Below are positions 60,017 to 64,000 of a DNA stretch of 64,000 bases, in pieces (position 1 is the first letter of the stretch; every line of letters starts with the position of its first letter). Below the pieces are notes generated by a model. The model was given only the letters and a program-made list of their open reading frames with translations, was not told where the DNA came from and made no database searches. The position numbers and the translations under genes were made by a program. Source of the stretch: JAGVSV01 sp040766135 (GTDB lineage: Bacteria > Bacillota > Clostridia > Christensenellales > Aristaeellaceae). The DNA lies in NCBI GenBank assembly GCA_040766135.1, contig JAXGRA010000003.1:124001-188000 (forward strand), given 5' to 3'.

Positions 60017-60916
60017 ATGCGCACTGTATATAAGAAAGGAATTCGCCGTTCCTTTGGAGAACGAGTTTTTGATGTGTTTAACGTATTTTTTATGGTAGTT
60101 ATCTCGTTTACCATCCTCTATCCGTTTTGGAATCTGATGATCCAATCGCTGAATGAAGGAATAGTGAATGTTAACAATTTACGGCTGTGGCCATCGCATT
60201 TTACTTTCAGCAACTATGCCTATGTGTTGGAGAACAAGTATATTTGGTCCGGGTACCGCGAAACGCTTATCCGTACTATTGCAGGTACGACATTGGGGCT
60301 ATTGGTTACAATGTTTGGTGCGTATGCTACCAGCAAAAAATATCTGCCTTTCCGTTCGTTTTTTATGCTCATGATTGTTATTCCTATGTTTTTTAGTGGT
60401 GGCTTGATTCCTAGCTACTTGTGGAATGTGCAGTTAGGCTTGCGCAATTCACGCTGGGTATTGATTTTACCAGGATTGATTAGCAGCTATAATTTAATTG
60501 TTATGCGTAATTTTTTCCAAGGTGTGCCATTAGAGCTTGAAGAAAGCGCACGTATTGACGGAGCCAACAACATTCGTATCTTGTTCTCTATTTATATTCC
60601 AGTGTCCTTGGCTGTGCTGGCTACCATCACGTTATGGGTTATGGTAGGGCATTGGAATGCTTGGTTTGATGCCACGATCTATATCAACCGTGCTGAACTG
60701 TATCCTTTGCAGGTTGTAGTACGCCGCATATTATTGGAAGGCACCCAGCAGTTGATGGACATCAACCCCAACATCGGTGAAACGTCACAGACCGCTTCGC
60801 CTGATAGCATCAAAGCAGCTACTGTTTTTGTATGCATGTTACCAATTATGTGTATATATCCCCTTTTGCAACGCTATTTCGTCAAAGGAACTCTGGTGGG
60901 TGCAATCAAAGGATAG
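60017..60916 (+). CDS. Carbohydrate ABC transporter permease (YtcP/MalG-like)
   Basis: A 299-residue permease with six helices and the coupling loop LELEESARIDGANNIRILFS. It forms a heterodimer with the preceding permease, whose stop lies nine bases upstream. AGGAGG precedes the ATG. Together with the next gene it forms a typical CUT1 importer lacking a local ATPase. Confidence 0.9.
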   Translation: MRTVYKKGIRRSFGERVFDVFNVFFMVVISFTILYPFWNLMIQSLNEGIVNVNNLRLWPSHFTFSNYAYVLENKYIWSGYRETLIRTIAGTTLGLLVTMFGAYATSKKYLPFRSFFMLMIVIPMFFSGGLIPSYLWNVQLGLRNSRWVLILPGLISSYNLIVMRNFFQGVPLELEESARIDGANNIRILFSIYIPVSLAVLATITLWVMVGHWNAWFDATIYINRAELYPLQVVVRRILLEGTQQLMDINPNIGETSQTASPDSIKAATVFVCMLPIMCIYPLLQRYFVKGTLVGAIKG

Positions 60917-60932
60917 TATCTGGTGGCGATTG

Positions 60933-60947
60933 GTGGGCAATACCCAC
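60933..60947 (+). other. Intercistronic hairpin before binding-protein gene
   Basis: GTGGG (60933-60937) and CCCAC (60943-60947) form a short stem with flanking GAT/ATC pairing. Hairpins at this place often protect or adjust the mRNA for the binding protein. Here this is only suggestive. Confidence 0.35.
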
Positions 60948-60988
60948 ATCGTAATATAATCACCCCATAACGAGAAGGAGGCATATCT

Positions 60989-62524
60989 ATGAAAAGGACA
61001 GTTGCGATCCTGCTGCTGGCATTGATGGTGTTTGTCAGCCTACCGTTCGCGGTAATGCAAGCAGAAGAACCCTACACTTACACGATGGTCATGTACAACT
61101 TCGGCCCCTTGGATGAAGACCCGCTAATGGTTAAACACTGGAACGACAAGTATGGCGTGGTATTCAAGCCCATCAATGTCGAGCAATCCTCCGCTCAAGA
61201 GCAAATTAATCTAATGATCTCTGCTGGCGAAGTGCCGGACATCATGCAGAGCATTGATGCTAACGCCTACTTCCAACAAGGCATCATCGGCGGCTGGACG
61301 GAGGAGTTCTTCCGTGAGCATGCTCCTCGCTTGGCCAAGTACATCGATGAAACAGAGTCAAAGTCTTGGGCGTATGCTAAGTATGATGGCACCAACATGT
61401 ATTCCATTCCCGGATTCCGCTTGTACAATACAGTTACCAAGCCGTTTATTTGGCGTACAGATTGGCTGAAAAATCTAGGCATCGACAAGCCGCCGGAAAA
61501 GCTGGAGGATATCGAGAAAGTATTCTATCAGTTTGCGAAAGAAGATCCCGACGGTAACGGCTTAGCTGATACCTATGCGCTAAGCAATGAAGCGCTGGGG
61601 GCCATCTATGGAGCATTTGGATTCCAGCGTGGTATGTGGATGCCTACAGATGATGGCAAGGTTGTATATGGCGATGTTGTACCTGCCGCCAAAGATGCCC
61701 TTGCATTGTTGCGCAAGTGGTATGCTGATGGTGTGCTGGATCCTGAGTTTATCACTGGGGAGAATCAGGGAGGTTATTGGGCAATCTCGCATGCATTCCT
61801 GAATGGCCGCATTGGTGTGTCCGGCATGGGACAGTTCTACCATTGGGTGGATTCTACGGTATTGGGTGGACAGATGGTTGGACGCATGGCGCAGGCTATC
61901 AAAGATACAGGCTTGCCCATTGAGTATGCCCCAGGTCATCCGCCCATTGGTGCAGATGGGCAATGTGGCACAACCAAATCACATGTAACTTCTCTACGCA
62001 CACACTTCTCTTCCATGCTGACCTCGGATCTGCCTCGGTTTGGCCGTTTGTTGGAGATCATTGATGATATGATGATGGATTTGGAAACGGCCACCATGGT
62101 TTCGCGTGGTATGCCGGGCGAACACTTTGAAGTAGTTGATTGGAACGGGAAAAAGGTTATCAAAATGCTGGTGGAGAACAATACCAGCGCAGTTAATGGC
62201 ATTGGTGCTGCTGCCTGGTTTATGTTCACCGAAGAATACAGTTATGACTTCCAGCATATGGCATATGCCTATGATTTTGCCTGGTACGATGCCTTTATGG
62301 CTGATTTCAATCAGGGATACACAAACGCCATCTTTGGCGCACTGCCGTCCAACGCAATGTATGCTACAGAATGCAACAAGATACTCAACGAAGGTTATAT
62401 TGCGATTATCACGGGCCAGCAGCCTTTAGAGTACTTTGATGACATGGTTAAGGCTTGGGAAGGTGCCGGTGGTAATGTTCTAACAGAAGAAGCGAACACA
62501 TTGTACGCTCAGCAGTCTCAGTAA
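60989..62524 (+). CDS. Extracellular sugar-binding protein
   Basis: A 511-residue solute-binding protein of the ABC importer. The signal peptide MKRTVAILLLALMVFVSLPF ends near VMQA-EE. No lipobox cysteine is visible, unusual for a Gram-positive binding protein, which is usually a lipoprotein. The mature part has EDPLMVKHWNDKYGVVFKPI and VPDIMQSIDANAYFQQGIIG, as in LplA-like aldouronate/xylan-oligosaccharide binders. GAAGGAGG precedes the ATG. The terminator at 62538 ends the operon. Confidence 0.88.
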   Translation: MKRTVAILLLALMVFVSLPFAVMQAEEPYTYTMVMYNFGPLDEDPLMVKHWNDKYGVVFKPINVEQSSAQEQINLMISAGEVPDIMQSIDANAYFQQGIIGGWTEEFFREHAPRLAKYIDETESKSWAYAKYDGTNMYSIPGFRLYNTVTKPFIWRTDWLKNLGIDKPPEKLEDIEKVFYQFAKEDPDGNGLADTYALSNEALGAIYGAFGFQRGMWMPTDDGKVVYGDVVPAAKDALALLRKWYADGVLDPEFITGENQGGYWAISHAFLNGRIGVSGMGQFYHWVDSTVLGGQMVGRMAQAIKDTGLPIEYAPGHPPIGADGQCGTTKSHVTSLRTHFSSMLTSDLPRFGRLLEIIDDMMMDLETATMVSRGMPGEHFEVVDWNGKKVIKMLVENNTSAVNGIGAAAWFMFTEEYSYDFQHMAYAYDFAWYDAFMADFNQGYTNAIFGALPSNAMYATECNKILNEGYIAIITGQQPLEYFDDMVKAWEGAGGNVLTEEANTLYAQQSQ

Positions 62525-62537
62525 AATCATTGTTCTG

Positions 62538-62567
62538 GCAGGGACGGCTTGCCGTCCCTGCTTTTTT
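62538..62567 (+). terminator. Intrinsic terminator of the importer operon
   Basis: GCAGGGACGG (62538-62547) pairs perfectly with CCGTCCCTGC (62552-62561) around CTTG, followed by six T. Confidence 0.93.
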
Positions 62568-62589
62568 ATAACGAAAAGGAGAAGCAATA

Positions 62590-63480
62590 ATGCTATTTAC
62601 CAACACCAAACGCCACCATTTTGCTAAGGATCCGGCGGTGGTGCGTTTTCAGGGTGCGTATTACTTGTATTACACCATCCGGCTAAGTCAGGATCCGATG
62701 AAAATAGGCATCGGCATTGCGCGCAGCACAGATATGGAACATTGGCAGGATGTGGCAGAGGTGCCGTTGACACAGCCCTGCGAGCAGCAGGGTATTGGCG
62801 CGCCGGGGGCCATTGTGCTGGAAGGGCGGGTACACCTATTTTATCAAACCTATGGTAATTGGCGTAATGATGCCATTTGCCATGCGGTGTCGGAGGATGG
62901 CATCCACTTTGTTAAAAACCAGCAAAATCCGGTGTTTCGCCCCACGCGGAATTGGTGTTGCGGGCGTGCCATTGACGCGGATGTATGCCTGTTTGAGGAT
63001 AAGCTGTTTTTATACTTTGCCACCCGTGACCATGACATGAGGGTGCAAAAGGTGGGCGTGGCCTGGGCCGACCCCGGCAGCGCTTTTGGCCGTGCGGACT
63101 GGCATCAGGCCATGGCTCAGTCTGCATTGGTGCCCGAAATGGCTTGGGAGGGCGAGTGTATTGAAGCCCCGGCCACCATTGTGCATGCGGGCCGGGTGTA
63201 TATGTTCTATGGCGGTGCGTACAACTGCAAACCGCAGCAGATTGGCTGCGCTGTTTCAGAGAATGGCGTGTTTTTCCGCAGGCTGTTTGTGCAGCCGTTC
63301 CTTTCCAATGGCCCGGAGGGCAGCTGGAATGCCTGCGAATCGGGTCATCCGTATGTGTTCCGGGACGAGGATGGCCGCGTGCACCTGTTCTATCAGGGCA
63401 GCAACGACATGGGCAAAACCTGGTATCTGTCCCGCTGTGAAATCGGGTTTGACGGTCAGGGGATGCCGTATATCCTATAA
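62590..63480 (+). CDS. Five-bladed beta-propeller glycosidase (GH43/GH130-like)
   Basis: A 296-residue protein made of repeated beta-blade segments: HHFAKDPAVVRFQGAYYLYY, GIARSTDMEHWQDVAEVPLT, AICHAVSEDGIHFVKNQQNP and AATIVHAGRVYMFYGG-like text. The first Asp in KDPAVV fits a catalytic-base position of GH43/62/32/68. No signal peptide is present, so it is cytoplasmic. It lies after the importer terminator with AAAGGAG before the ATG and may process the imported glycan. The substrate family is uncertain. Confidence 0.72.
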   Translation: MLFTNTKRHHFAKDPAVVRFQGAYYLYYTIRLSQDPMKIGIGIARSTDMEHWQDVAEVPLTQPCEQQGIGAPGAIVLEGRVHLFYQTYGNWRNDAICHAVSEDGIHFVKNQQNPVFRPTRNWCCGRAIDADVCLFEDKLFLYFATRDHDMRVQKVGVAWADPGSAFGRADWHQAMAQSALVPEMAWEGECIEAPATIVHAGRVYMFYGGAYNCKPQQIGCAVSENGVFFRRLFVQPFLSNGPEGSWNACESGHPYVFRDEDGRVHLFYQGSNDMGKTWYLSRCEIGFDGQGMPYIL

Positions 63481-63550
63481 CGCCCCTCCTTGCTATACAC
63501 ATAGAATATATACAGGACTTTGTGCTTGACGGGAATAAAACATCCCGATA

Positions 63551-63580
63551 TTGACATGCGCGGAAGTTTTGTGGTATATT
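63551..63580 (+). promoter_or_regulatory. Promoter of the last gene
   Basis: TTGACA (63551-63556) and TATATT (63575-63580) are separated by 18 bp, 25 bp before the start codon. The -35 is a perfect consensus. The rest of 63481-63605 holds nothing else. Confidence 0.7.
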
Positions 63581-63605
63581 TATGTGTATGAGGGGAGGTA
63601 GAACC

Positions 63606-64000
63606 ATGAAGATGACGGGCAAAAAAGTTATTAGCGAAAGATATGGTGAAGGCAGCGTGATCTCGCAGGAAGGCAAGCGCATCCGCATAGCCTTTGACAG
63701 TGTGGGCGAGAAACTGTTCGCCTTTCCCCGTGCGTTTATGCTGGACCTGCGCATGAAGGACAGCCGTTCCCAGAAGCAGATGGACAAGCTGCTGCAAGAA
63801 TCGGCTGAGCATGAGGAGGCTGCGCGCGCCCAAGCCAGGGCCGAGGCCGCCGCCAAGCTGAACGAGGCCTTCGAGCAGGCGCGTGAAAAGAAACAACGCA
63901 CACCGCGTAAAACTGCAACAAAAACTACCAAGACCACAAAGGCCACCAAGACAACCAAAACCACCAAGGCTGCCAAGACAACCGAGGACACCCAACCCGC
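63606..64000 (+). CDS. Partial protein with Lys/Thr-rich tail
   Basis: A gene with GGGGAGG and ATG at 63606 that runs off the window. The first 45 residues, MKMTGKKVISERYGEGSVIS and onwards, form a small beta-barrel-like motif seen at the start of several clostridial hypothetical proteins. A charged helical segment (about 50-95, rich in Gln, Ala, Glu) follows. From about residue 97 it is a tail of KTTK/ATK repeats resembling histone H1. Such a tail may bind nucleic acid. Function is unknown. Confidence 0.7.
   Translation, partial: MKMTGKKVISERYGEGSVISQEGKRIRIAFDSVGEKLFAFPRAFMLDLRMKDSRSQKQMDKLLQESAEHEEAARAQARAEAAAKLNEAFEQAREKKQRTPRKTATKTTKTTKATKTTKTTKAAKTTEDTQP

Noticed and set aside
1..64000. 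CRISPR array or prophage
   Set aside because: No regularly spaced repeats, cas genes, integrase, capsid or tail genes were seen.

Overview
The window looks like chromosomal DNA from a GC-rich anaerobic member of the Bacillota, probably a gut Clostridia lineage. The signs are strong AGGAGG ribosome-binding sites, many ATGA/TAATG-type overlaps, carbohydrate catabolism genes, FeoAB with a small Cys-rich FeoB partner, and a [FeFe]-hydrogenase-like electron-transfer cluster. The host cannot be placed more precisely from the sequence alone. High GC makes long antisense reading frames common, and these were discarded.

Layout. 1-2836: an amino-sugar set (end of a phosphohexomutase, a BadF-type sugar kinase, two SIS-domain proteins). 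2839-9868 (minus strand): a response regulator, histidine kinase and small membrane protein, followed by two paralogous exported proteins, two ABC permeases and an ATPase. Matching 11-bp-spaced direct repeats lie in front of both halves. 9961-13374: promoter, xylA, xylB and a DIP1984-family gene. Immediately after DIP1984 is a short non-coding stretch with a tRNA-like T-arm and three more hairpins. 13673-15907: an AT-rich frameshifted gene and an IS5/IS1182-group insertion sequence. 15978-22967: a patchwork of UBA/DUF4342, homocysteine methyltransferase, acyltransferases, gene debris (phosphotransferase and endonuclease III fragments), a flavin reductase-GNAT fusion broken by a stop, an endonuclease III homologue, a HAD phosphatase and an AAC(6')-like acetyltransferase. 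23179-31093: an epimerase-like TIM barrel, a type II restriction-modification pair, arylamine N-acetyltransferase, acetate kinase and glucose-6-phosphate dehydrogenase. 31118-34329: an ABC transporter and an MFS transporter. 34591-38608: a peptidoglycan-binding/CHAP protein, a short oxidoreductase and a GH5 enzyme. 38611-46432: an AraC regulator, sugar isomerase and oxidoreductase genes, murQ, a decayed sugar kinase and two paralogous FAD oxidoreductases. 46499-50920: a nucleotidyltransferase, a flavin reductase and the feoA-feoB-FeoB-associated operon with repeated palindromic operator candidates. 50921-54650: a DtxR-type regulator and a compact DRTGG / anti-sigma-like ATPase / [FeFe]-hydrogenase-like / DRTGG / PHP cluster. 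54668-63480: an AT-richer sugar utilisation island (alpha-L-rhamnosidase and nucleoside hydrolase diverging from an ABC importer), split by an IS30 element, then a beta-propeller glycosidase. A partial gene with a Lys/Thr-rich tail closes the window.

Most genes serve uptake and breakdown of plant or host glycans (xylose, rhamnosides, amino sugars, MurNAc-6-P) and feed the pentose-phosphate and acetate routes. The less ordinary parts are the DIP1984 gene with its tRNA-like RNA, the two-component/ABC module with shared operator repeats, the hydrogenase-like cluster without a catalytic hydrogenase, and several broken or possibly recoded genes.
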